A DNA stretch of 63,758 nucleotides from JAWXBK01 sp040878185 (lineage in GTDB: Bacteria; Pseudomonadota; Alphaproteobacteria; Dongiales; Dongiaceae). The position numbers and the translations under genes are program-made. Of the stretch, positions 23,911 to 30,933 are shown piece after piece. A model generated the notes under the pieces. That model was given only the letters and a program-made list of their open reading frames with translations. It was not told where the DNA came from and did no database searches. Each line of letters opens with the position of its first letter. Position 1 is the first letter of the stretch. The stretch spans positions 1 through 63,758 of the forward strand of contig JBBDMS010000054.1 of NCBI GenBank assembly GCA_040878185.1, given 5' to 3'.

Positions 23911-25092
23911 TTAGGCGTCGTTACTCCAATCATAAACTGTCGATTCACCTAACCGCCCGGGTGCGATCGCGGCCGGATCAAGCCCAGCGTCCCTGAGGTC
24001 GGCGGGCAGGGCGCCCTCGGCGATCAAAGCGGCGGTCACCCGGCCGAGCACCGGGGAGAGCATAATCCCGTAACCACCCTGGCCGGCGAGCCAGAAGAAG
24101 CCCTCGACCGACGGGTCGAACCCCACCACCGGCGCCCGGTCGGAAACGAAGCTGCGCAGGCCGGCCCAGCGATGGCGCACCTGACGCACTTTCAGCGTCG
24201 TCACGGTTTCGAACCAGTCGATCACGATCGCGACGTCGAGATCCTCCGGCTGCGCATCCTGCGGATCGACCGGCGTCTCGTCGCCCGGCGAGAGCATGAA
24301 TTTGCCGGCCTCCGGTTTGAAATAGCGCTCGATGTTCGCCTGATCGACGGCGGGCCAGCTCTGCACGTCGACTTTGTCCGGCCCGTCGACGATGACCGCG
24401 GTGCGGCGCATCGGCTGCAACCCGATCGGCTTCACGCCGGCCATGATCGCGATCTCGTCGGCCCAGGCGCCGGCGGCGTTGACGATCACCGGCGCCTCGA
24501 ACTCCTCGGCGTCGCTCGCGACATGCCAGACATTGCCCCTGCGCGCGATGGAGATGACACGCACTTCGCAATGCGGTGCCACACCCTTGCGCGACGCCGC
24601 GCGCAGAAAGCCGCGATGGATCGCGTTCACGTCCATCGCCAGCACGTCGGGATCGTAGGTCGCGGCGGCGACGATTTCCGGCCGCAGGATCGGCACCATC
24701 TTGCACGCAATGGCCGGTTCGATCCGCTGCACGCGATGGCCGTCCCCCATCTCGCCGAGCTGCCGGTCGATCGCATCGACATGATCGGGCGCGGCGAAGG
24801 TCAGCAGGCCGCGTGGCTCGAGCAGCTTGTGTTCGCTAAAGCCGTCGGGCGGATCCATGAGAAAATCGCGGCTGCCAGCGATCAGCGTGCGCACCAGCTG
24901 GTTGCCGTAATGCGGCGTCCACAAGGCGGCCGACCGCCCGGTCGCGTGATAGCCCGGCTGGTCCTCGGCTTCGAGCAGCAGGACGCGGCCGTGCGGCGCC
25001 AGGTTCGCCGCGGCCGAGGCGCCCGAGACGCCCGCACCGATGACAATGAAATCTGCTGTTTCGACCAATCCGGAATCCCCCGCGCCCCGCAT
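23911..25092 (-). CDS. FAD-dependent oxidoreductase (DAO/DadA family) with island-derived C-terminal tail
   Basis: 393 residues from ATG at 25092; a TTG at 25068 with a better-placed GGGGGA is an alternative start. N-terminal Rossmann motif ADFIVIGAGVSGASAA, then GYHATGRSAALW and, late, FFWLAGQGGYGI, typical of the D-amino acid oxidase/glycine oxidase/sarcosine oxidase superfamily. It would oxidise an amine or amino acid to an imine. The last part differs from the truncated copy at 21491: LSPVLGRV... versus LAPVLGRI..., and the final GESTVYDWSNDA runs into island DNA where the other copy stops at ERLR. The gene stays open, so the island supplied a substitute 3' end. Confidence 0.88.
   Translation of the reverse strand: MRGAGDSGLVETADFIVIGAGVSGASAAANLAPHGRVLLLEAEDQPGYHATGRSAALWTPHYGNQLVRTLIAGSRDFLMDPPDGFSEHKLLEPRGLLTFAAPDHVDAIDRQLGEMGDGHRVQRIEPAIACKMVPILRPEIVAAATYDPDVLAMDVNAIHRGFLRAASRKGVAPHCEVRVISIARRGNVWHVASDAEEFEAPVIVNAAGAWADEIAIMAGVKPIGLQPMRRTAVIVDGPDKVDVQSWPAVDQANIERYFKPEAGKFMLSPGDETPVDPQDAQPEDLDVAIVIDWFETVTTLKVRQVRHRWAGLRSFVSDRAPVVGFDPSVEGFFWLAGQGGYGIMLSPVLGRVTAALIAEGALPADLRDAGLDPAAIAPGRLGESTVYDWSNDA
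23944..24279 (-). repeat. Direct duplication flanking the R-M island, right copy
   Basis: Partner of 21491-21826. Identical over 24059-24279; about 77% identical over 23944-24058. Lies inside the intact oxidoreductase gene. Confidence 0.92.
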
Positions 25093-25253
25093 CACCCTCG
25101 ATCTTGCCGAGCCTCCGCGCGGCGCGCCGATCCTACCCGTCGCCGCCGGGACTGCAATGCCCGCGATCCGGCTGGGCACAAGCCCGGCTGGGCACAAGCA
25201 TAGTCCTGCGACTAGAGTTCGCGCCTGAAATCGAACCAAGGGAGGATGCGGTC

Positions 25254-25643
25254 ATGATCGTCAGACGGCTGGACGAACTGGAAGGAACGGACAAGGCGAC
25301 AAAGGTCGCGAACGGAACGGTGAGCGTCGTGCGCTATCTGCTGCGCGACGATGACGCAGGTTTCAGCGTGTCGGATGTGACGGTTCCGGCCGGCACCGAC
25401 AACGTCCTGCACTACAAGCACCATATCGAGGCCAATCTGGTTCTCGACGGCGAGGGGACGGTCGAGGATCTCGCAACCGGCAAGACGCATCGCCTCTCGC
25501 CCGGCACGATCTATATCGTGTATCCGCAGGACCGGCACCGCGTCCGGTCCACGAAATCGATGCGCGTCATCAGCATCTTCAACCCGCCGCTGGCCGGCAC
25601 CGAAAATCACGACGCGGACGGCGGCTATCCGCCATCTCGTTAG
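25254..25643 (+). CDS. Ectoine synthase-like cupin (solitary EctC family protein)
   Basis: 129 residues, ATG at 25254 with GGAGG upstream; a longer in-frame extension was rejected. It matches EctC along its length: MIVRRLDELEGTDK, LHYKHHIEANLVLDGEG, VEDLATGK, SPGTIYIVYPQDRH, IFNPPLAGTENHD. The three iron ligands known for EctC (Glu57, Tyr85, His93 in the Paenibacillus enzyme) have equivalents at Glu59, Tyr87 and His95. EctC cyclises N-gamma-acetyl-diaminobutyrate to ectoine. No ectA or ectB is nearby, so a scavenging or related cyclase/hydrolase role is as likely as ectoine synthesis. Divergent to the FAD oxidoreductase and followed by a DUF1989 gene. Confidence 0.85.
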   Translation: MIVRRLDELEGTDKATKVANGTVSVVRYLLRDDDAGFSVSDVTVPAGTDNVLHYKHHIEANLVLDGEGTVEDLATGKTHRLSPGTIYIVYPQDRHRVRSTKSMRVISIFNPPLAGTENHDADGGYPPSR

Positions 25644-25740
25644 CGGGAACGGTCTCGCGCCAATACAACCCGGCATCGCTCCGCTAAACGGATCCATGCC
25701 GATGCGCCGCAGGGCGACCGCCGGATTACCAGGAGCGACG

Positions 25741-26367
25741 GTGGACAAAGGAATGAACGGAATGAAACAGAAAGCGATCGTGCCGGCGAAAGAAGGACGC
25801 GCCTTCCACGTGAAGAAAGGGCAGCATTTCCGGATTGCGACGCCGCATGGCGGTCAGGGAGCGGACTTCTTCGCCTACAACGCCCACAGCATCGCCGAGT
25901 GGCTGTCGCCGACGCATACCTGGCATCTGACCCGCTCGCTGCGCCCGCGGGCGGGCGATGTGTTCCTGTCGCGGTTTCGGCGGCCGATGGTCAGGTTCGT
26001 CGAGGATGGTGCGGAGGGCATACACGACATGCTGCTGTCGGCCTGCGATCAGTTCCGCTACGAACTCATCGGCGTCACGGGGCCGCATGCGAGCTGTTCG
26101 GACAATCTGATGACCGCGATGCGCCGCGAGGGCTACGAGATCAGCACGATCCCGCAACCGGTCAATTTCTTTTGCAACACGAATGTACGTCAGGACGGCA
26201 CGATCGAGGCGCCGGGCAACAACGTGAAGGCGGGTGCCTATGTCGTTCTGGAATCGCTGATCGACACGATCTGCATCGTGTCGTCCTGCCCGTTCGACGT
26301 CGTTGTCGACGACTGGGAGATCAACCGCGACAGCAAGCCGACCGAGCTCGAGATCGAGGTGAGCTGA
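25741..26367 (+). CDS. DUF1989 / urea carboxylase-associated family protein
   Basis: 208 residues from a GTG at 25741 with AGGAG seven nt upstream; an ATG at 25753 is possible. The family's pattern is visible: GQGADFFAYN, GDVFLSRFRRPM, HDMLLSACDQFRYE, HASCSDNLMTAM, PQPVNFFCNTNV and GAYVVLESLIDTICIVSSCPFD, with cysteines that probably bind metal. Members next to guanidine carboxylase act as carboxyguanidine deiminase subunits. Here there is no carboxylase, and the partner is an EctC-like cupin, so it probably acts on another amide or amidine. The gene lies ~100 bp after the cupin gene on the same strand. Confidence 0.8.
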   Translation: MDKGMNGMKQKAIVPAKEGRAFHVKKGQHFRIATPHGGQGADFFAYNAHSIAEWLSPTHTWHLTRSLRPRAGDVFLSRFRRPMVRFVEDGAEGIHDMLLSACDQFRYELIGVTGPHASCSDNLMTAMRREGYEISTIPQPVNFFCNTNVRQDGTIEAPGNNVKAGAYVVLESLIDTICIVSSCPFDVVVDDWEINRDSKPTELEIEVS

Positions 26368-26373
26368 CGCCGC

Positions 26374-27294
26374 TTAACCGGCTTGCTCAATACTCTGCCG
26401 TTGGACGCGCGTGTTGCGCGTCGTTGGTGTGCGCGTTTTCGGCGCCGCGCCGGATCGATCGTCCGCGCCAGGGGCGATTGCTTCGCTCAACCAAGCATAA
26501 ACGGCGGCACTCGCTTCGCGCCAGTTAAAGTAGACCGGCCGCGAGAATTCATCCGCGCCGCGAACGGGAAACAATCGTCCGGCCGCGACATGCGCCTCTG
26601 CGAGACGCCACGGTAGATAGGCGGAGCCGCCTTTGCGCAAGAGATGCTCGAGCGCCCAGTTGCTGTCGGCATAAGTGATGCGCGGCGTGTCGTCGCCGGG
26701 CCAGGCCAGCCGGTGACCGCGCCGGAACGCCGGCCCGAGATCGACATAGATGTAAGCGAGATCCCAGGCCTGCACGTCGCGATCGATTGTTGCCACCTGC
26801 ACGAGCCGGTCGCGCATGATCGCGCGGCTCGCCACGCCGTCGCCGGTGACGGGCTCGAGCGTGAAGGCGACATCGACCAGGCCGCCCGACAGCCAGCGCC
26901 GGATTTCGGCCGGTTCGCCGGGCCACACTTCGAGCGCCATTTCCGGATGAGCGGCCTGAACGACATCGACCCATTGTTCGCCGATTCCGGTCCAGAGTTC
27001 GGACTGACAGGCGAGCGAGACGATGCCGAGAAATCCCTTGGGCAGCCCGACCGCCTTGCGACCCTGTTCCCAGGTCTGCAGCAGAAGCTCCGCATGCCGT
27101 TCGAAGGCGAAACCCGCCTTGGTCAGATGCGCCCCCTTGCGCGAACGCACCAGCAGCCTTTGCCCGAGCGTTTCGTCCAGGGCATCGAGCCGCGCGGTCA
27201 CCGTCGACTGGGTGACATTGAGCTGCTCGGCCGCCTTGTTCAGGTTGCCCGCCCTGACCACGGCCAGAAAGGTCTGGATCGCCGCGATGTTCAC
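26374..27294 (-). CDS. LysR-type transcriptional regulator
   Basis: 306 residues. N-terminal winged helix-turn-helix MNIAAIQTFLAVVRAGNLNKAAEQLNVTQSTVTARLDALE-type sequence (residues 1-65), followed by an effector domain to ~280. The last ~25 residues (AAPKTRTPTTRNTRVQRQ) form a basic, low-complexity tail that LysR proteins usually lack. It converges on the DUF1989 gene (6 nt between ends) and diverges from the LLM oxidoreductase operon, with an AT-rich 102-bp intergenic region holding a large inverted repeat, so it most likely controls that operon and itself. Confidence 0.88.
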   Translation of the reverse strand: MNIAAIQTFLAVVRAGNLNKAAEQLNVTQSTVTARLDALDETLGQRLLVRSRKGAHLTKAGFAFERHAELLLQTWEQGRKAVGLPKGFLGIVSLACQSELWTGIGEQWVDVVQAAHPEMALEVWPGEPAEIRRWLSGGLVDVAFTLEPVTGDGVASRAIMRDRLVQVATIDRDVQAWDLAYIYVDLGPAFRRGHRLAWPGDDTPRITYADSNWALEHLLRKGGSAYLPWRLAEAHVAAGRLFPVRGADEFSRPVYFNWREASAAVYAWLSEAIAPGADDRSGAAPKTRTPTTRNTRVQRQSIEQAG

Positions 27295-27315
27295 GGAAAA
27301 TAAATCGAACTTTTC

Positions 27316-27338
27316 GAATTAAATGTCAATTTAAATTC
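27316..27338. promoter_or_regulatory. AT-rich inverted repeat between LysR gene and LLM operon
   Basis: GAATT-AAAT then GTC and AATTTAAATTC: arms of nine to ten bases with one base offset around a short centre, in a very AT-rich patch of an otherwise GC-rich region. It fits a LysR box that covers both divergent promoters. Confidence 0.5.
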
Positions 27339-27396
27339 ATTTTACAGATCAACCGATAGGGCTCACTGTGACTTTCGAAGCACCGAGGAGCCGGTC

Positions 27397-28434
27397 ATGG
27401 AATTCAACCACTTCATCTCCGCCTATTACCCTGACGTCGAGTATGGCGGCGATCGTCTCTATGCCGACATGATCGAACAGGCAAAGCTGGCGGATGCTCT
27501 CGGCTATGCGTCGGTATCGATCCCGGAGCATCACCTCATCAACGTGCTGCTGACGCCGGCGCCGCTGCTGATGGCGGTGCATCTCGCCTGCGTCACCAGG
27601 CATGTGAAGCTGATGACGTCGGTCGTCGTGCTGCCGCTGCACGACATGCGCACCTACGCGGGCGAAGTCGTGATGGCCGACATTCTTACCAACGGCCGAT
27701 TGATCCTCGGCGTCGGGCGCGGTGCCTTCGCCGTCGAGATGGAACGTCTCGGGTCGCCGATTTCGGAATCGCGCGAGAAGTTCGACGAGTCGCTCGACCT
27801 GCTGCAGAAACTGCTCGCCGAGAAGGACGTGAGCTGGTCCGGCAAGTACTATAATTTCGATGCGCTGACCGTGATGCCGCGGCCGGTCCGCGACATTCAG
27901 CTGATGATGGCGGTGATGGTGCCGGACGGCATCTACGCCTGCACCAAACGCGGTTTCCACATCCAGACGACGCCTCTGTCGGGCAGCCGCGAGATGATGC
28001 TCGGGCAGGTGAACTCGTTCCATCGCGCCAAGGCCGAGATGGGCGAGGCGGGCGCGCATCTGACGCTTTCATTGTCGCGCGTCACCTGGCTTGCCCGGAA
28101 CGAGGCGGACAAGAAGCGCCGGATCCAGATGGCCTATGATTATTATTCGCGCTTCGACAATGTCTATACCGGCCCCGGCCTTGTTTCGGGCGGTGCCATC
28201 GCGCCGCTGCCGCGCAAACAGACAATCGAGGAACTCGAGGAAAACCTGGTCGTCTGCACCCGCGACGAGATGATCGACAAGCTCGCGATCTATCACGAGG
28301 CCGGCGTCGACGAGATCATCCTGAACCAGAATGTCGGCGCGCCGAACGAGGAAACGATGGACAATATGCGCGCGATTGCCGAAGAGGTGATGCCGCATTT
28401 TTCGGCCCGTCGCCGGGCGATTGCAGCGGAATAG
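27397..28434 (+). CDS. LLM class flavin-dependent oxidoreductase (luciferase-like monooxygenase)
   Basis: 345 residues; ATG at 27397 with GGAG nearby. It shows the bacterial luciferase TIM-barrel pattern: MEFNHFISAYYPD start, SVSIPEHHLINV, LMTSVVVLPLHDMRTYAGEVVMADILTNGR (conserved strand/helix, split here for length), LGVGRGAF, and late VDEIILNQNVG. Such enzymes use reduced FMN and oxygen to oxidise or cleave organic substrates and need a flavin reductase partner. First gene of a three-gene operon with a tautomerase and an alpha/beta hydrolase (21-23 nt gaps), a combination suited to opening and hydrolysing a ring or a keto intermediate. Confidence 0.9.
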   Translation: MEFNHFISAYYPDVEYGGDRLYADMIEQAKLADALGYASVSIPEHHLINVLLTPAPLLMAVHLACVTRHVKLMTSVVVLPLHDMRTYAGEVVMADILTNGRLILGVGRGAFAVEMERLGSPISESREKFDESLDLLQKLLAEKDVSWSGKYYNFDALTVMPRPVRDIQLMMAVMVPDGIYACTKRGFHIQTTPLSGSREMMLGQVNSFHRAKAEMGEAGAHLTLSLSRVTWLARNEADKKRRIQMAYDYYSRFDNVYTGPGLVSGGAIAPLPRKQTIEELEENLVVCTRDEMIDKLAIYHEAGVDEIILNQNVGAPNEETMDNMRAIAEEVMPHFSARRRAIAAE

Positions 28435-28455
28435 AGCAGAGAAGGGGAATCCGGA

Positions 28456-28650
28456 ATGCCGATCATTCGTGTCGAAATGTTCAAGGGCCGCACGCGCGAG
28501 CAGAAGCGCAAGATGGTCAAGGCACTGACCGATGCCATGGTGGAATCGACCGGCGCCAAGCGCGAGGCGGTCTGGATCGTGGTCTCGGACGTCGACAAGG
28601 AAGACTGGGGTTTCGGCGGCGAACTCGGCATCGACAAGTATCCCGGCTAG
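28456..28650 (+). CDS. 4-oxalocrotonate tautomerase family protein
   Basis: 64 residues, the usual length for a 4-OT monomer. Starts MPIIRVEMFKGRTREQKRKMV; the proline after the initiator Met is the family's N-terminal catalytic base. The end, WGFGGELGIDKYPG, fits the family's C-terminal beta segment. It probably ketonises an enol made by the neighbouring LLM monooxygenase. Second gene of the operon, 21 nt after the first. Confidence 0.9.
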   Translation: MPIIRVEMFKGRTREQKRKMVKALTDAMVESTGAKREAVWIVVSDVDKEDWGFGGELGIDKYPG

Positions 28651-28673
28651 CCTCCGGCTATCCCCACCAAGCC

Positions 28674-29459
28674 ATGACCGACATCATCGACTGCGCCTAC
28701 ACCGTCGAAGGTTCGGGGCCGCCTTTGTTCCTGATCCACGGGATCGGCGCGGCACGCGACGCGTGGCGCTTCATGGTTCCGCAATTGCGCGAACGGTTCA
28801 CGGTCGTCTCCTATGACCTGCGTGGTCACGGCACCTCGCCCTTGCCGAACGGCGAATTCGGGCTCGATGAGCTGGTCGCCGATCTGGAGCGGCTGCGCGA
28901 GCGCACGGGGATCGGGCGGGCGCATTTCGCCGGCCATTCGCTCGGCGGCATGATCGGCCCCGCCTATGCGCGCCGATATCCCGAACGGGTGGCCGGTCTC
29001 GCGATGATCTCGACCGCCGCCTTCCGCACCGACGACGACAGCGCCAAAGTCTGGGCCGTTCTGAAGGCAATGGAGGAGAAGGGGATTCCCCAGATCCTCC
29101 CGACCCTCGCCGCGCGCTGGTTCACCGACCCGTTCATCGCGGCGAACCCCGACATCGTCGAGCGCCGCTTGAAGCAGGTGGTGTCGACGAACCCCTCGAT
29201 GTTCATGAATGTGTTCCGGATCTATGCCGGCACCGAGATGGGCCCCTGGCTGCACGAGGTAACGGCGCCCACGCTCATTCTCACCGGCGAGAACGATGGC
29301 GGCAGTAATCCGCGCCTCAACAAACTGATCGACGCGGCAATGCCGAACTCGGAACTGGTGGTGCTGCCGGACTACCGGCACTCGATCCTGGTCGAGGCGC
29401 CCGACGCAGTGAACGCGGCGCTGATCCGTTTTCTCGGATCCGTTCCGGTCGCGCGCTGA
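28674..29459 (+). CDS. Alpha/beta hydrolase
   Basis: 261 residues. Oxyanion-hole strand LFLIHGIGAARDAW, nucleophile elbow GHSLGG, acid in LTGENDGGSN and histidine in YRHSILVEAP complete a canonical catalytic triad. It is most like 3-oxoadipate enol-lactonase and C-C bond hydrolases of aromatic or alicyclic degradation. Third gene of the LLM-tautomerase-hydrolase operon, 23 nt after the tautomerase; no signal peptide, so cytoplasmic. Confidence 0.9.
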   Translation: MTDIIDCAYTVEGSGPPLFLIHGIGAARDAWRFMVPQLRERFTVVSYDLRGHGTSPLPNGEFGLDELVADLERLRERTGIGRAHFAGHSLGGMIGPAYARRYPERVAGLAMISTAAFRTDDDSAKVWAVLKAMEEKGIPQILPTLAARWFTDPFIAANPDIVERRLKQVVSTNPSMFMNVFRIYAGTEMGPWLHEVTAPTLILTGENDGGSNPRLNKLIDAAMPNSELVVLPDYRHSILVEAPDAVNAALIRFLGSVPVAR

Positions 29460-29542
29460 CCGGGCTGAAATCCGCGCCCTGCGACGTCGGGCACCCGCCG
29501 GCGCGCGCCAAGGCTGGCTCATACCGATTGGGCCCGCGTTGA

Positions 29543-29588
29543 TTAGGAAAAACCTAACCGCTGCTTAGAAATATAATATTTTTCCTTA
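29543..29588. promoter_or_regulatory. Nested AT-rich inverted repeats upstream of the flavin monooxygenase gene
   Basis: TTAGG-AAAAA-CCTAA (29543-29557) and AAATAT-A-ATATTT (29569-29581) sit within a wider pair TTAGGAAAAA / TTTTTCCTTA spanning 29543-29588. They lie in a 170-bp gap that is much more AT-rich than its surroundings. A promoter with an operator is the simplest reading. Confidence 0.45.
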
Positions 29589-29650
29589 TCAGGCAGATCC
29601 CATAGGCTCCCGCTTCAGAACCGCTGAACGTGCCGAAGAGGGACCCGGAA

Positions 29651-30922
29651 ATGCCGATCGAAAAAATAGAGACGCTCGTTGTCGGCGCCGGTCAGGCTGG
29701 CGTTGCCATGAGCGAGCATCTCGGCAAATGCGGCGTGCCCCACCTCGTTCTGGAGCGGTCCCGCATTGCGGAACGCTGGCGCTCGGGACGATGGGATTCT
29801 CTCGTTGCCAATGGTCCGGCCTGGCATGACCGCTTTCCGGGGATGGAGTTTTCCGATACCGGTCCCGACACCTTCGCGCCCAAGGAAAGCGTCGCCGATT
29901 ACTTTGTCGCTTACGCGAAAAAGATTGCGGCCCCGATTCGCTGTGGCGTCGAAGTCAGGAGCGTCCAACGAAATGTCGGCCGCCCGGGCTTCCGTGTCGA
30001 AACCTCGGCGGGCGAGATCGAGGCGACCTACGTCGTAGCCGCCACCGGGCCGTTCCAGCGTCCTGTCATGCCTTCCATCGTTCTCGACGATGCCGGTGTC
30101 ATGCAGATTCATTCGAACGCCTATCGCAATCCCGGCCAGTTGCCGGAAGGCGCTGTGCTGGTCGTCGGCGCGGGATCGTCGGGTGTCCAGATCGCGGATG
30201 AACTTCTGCGCGCGGGAAAGCGCGTGTATCTCTCGGTCGGACCGCATGACCGTCCGCCGCGACGCTATCGCGGGCGCGATTTCTGCTGGTGGCTTGGCGT
30301 TCTCGGCAAGTGGGATGCGGCAGCCCCGAAGGCAGGCACCGAGCATGTCACCATTTCGGTCAGCGGTGCCTATGACGGCCAGACGATCGATTTCCGGCGT
30401 CTTGCCGCGCAGGGGATGACGCTGCTGGGCCGGACGCAATCGTTCGACGACGGCGTTCTGCGCTTCGCACCGGATCTTGCGGAGAATATTGCAAAGGGCG
30501 ACGCCAACTATCTGTCGCTGCTGGACGAGGCCGACGCCTATGTCGCCCGCAACGGTCTCGACCTTCGGGACGAGTCCGAGGCACGCAAGGTTCTGCCGGA
30601 TCCGCATTGCGTGACCGATCCGGTTCTCGCGTTGAATCTGACAGAGGCGGGCATCGCGTCGATCATCTGGGCCACCGGCTTTGCCGTCGATTACAGCTGG
30701 CTGAAGGTCGACGCCTTAGACGGCAAAGGAAAGCCCAAGCATCAGCGCGGCGTTTCGGCTGAGCCCGGGATCTATTTCCTGGGATTGCCGTGGCTGTCGC
30801 GTCGGGGGTCGTCGTTCATCTGGGGCGTCTGGCACGATGCGCGATATCTGGCAGACCATATTTTGACGCAACGCAGCTATTTGATGAACGGCGGTTCCGA
30901 GCAGAGCAAGACCGCGCGCTGA
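29651..30922 (+). CDS. Flavin-containing monooxygenase-like (CzcO/NAD(P)-binding) oxidoreductase
   Basis: 423 residues from ATG at 29651 (AGAGGG ten nt upstream), preferred to a GTG at 29630. Two dinucleotide-binding motifs: VVGAGQAG (residues ~11-17) for FAD and VVGAGSSGVQIADEL (~172-186) for NADPH, plus ATGF near residue 345. The family N- or S-oxygenates or performs Baeyer-Villiger chemistry on soft nucleophiles. The Baeyer-Villiger fingerprint FxGxxxHxxxW is not intact (MQIHSNAYRNP instead), so a plain CzcO-like role is more likely. Single gene behind its own AT-rich promoter region. Confidence 0.85.
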   Translation: MPIEKIETLVVGAGQAGVAMSEHLGKCGVPHLVLERSRIAERWRSGRWDSLVANGPAWHDRFPGMEFSDTGPDTFAPKESVADYFVAYAKKIAAPIRCGVEVRSVQRNVGRPGFRVETSAGEIEATYVVAATGPFQRPVMPSIVLDDAGVMQIHSNAYRNPGQLPEGAVLVVGAGSSGVQIADELLRAGKRVYLSVGPHDRPPRRYRGRDFCWWLGVLGKWDAAAPKAGTEHVTISVSGAYDGQTIDFRRLAAQGMTLLGRTQSFDDGVLRFAPDLAENIAKGDANYLSLLDEADAYVARNGLDLRDESEARKVLPDPHCVTDPVLALNLTEAGIASIIWATGFAVDYSWLKVDALDGKGKPKHQRGVSAEPGIYFLGLPWLSRRGSSFIWGVWHDARYLADHILTQRSYLMNGGSEQSKTAR

Positions 30923-30933
30923 TCGTCAGCCGC

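Larger units (their letters stand above)
21827..23949. mobile_element. AT-rich restriction-modification island without integrase
   Basis: A ~2.1-kb block visibly poorer in G+C than everything around it, containing only a divergent MT-A70 methyltransferase and a PD-(D/E)XK nuclease. It sits between a truncated and an intact copy of the 3' end of an FAD oxidoreductase gene. No integrase, transposase, tRNA gene or terminal inverted repeat is present. The left boundary is sharp at 21826/21827; the right boundary lies where the oxidoreductase coding sequence runs out near 23944-23950. The arrangement resembles insertion with long target duplication, known for R-M genes, but the non-identical tail points to homologous recombination with DNA from a related genome. 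Confidence 0.85.

Noticed and set aside
21827..23949. Prophage or integrative element with tyrosine integrase
   Set aside because: No integrase, no tRNA attachment site and no short direct repeats; only the two R-M genes are present.
25254..25643. Ectoine biosynthesis operon
   Set aside because: Only the EctC-like gene is present; ectA, ectB, ectD and ask_ect are absent from the window.
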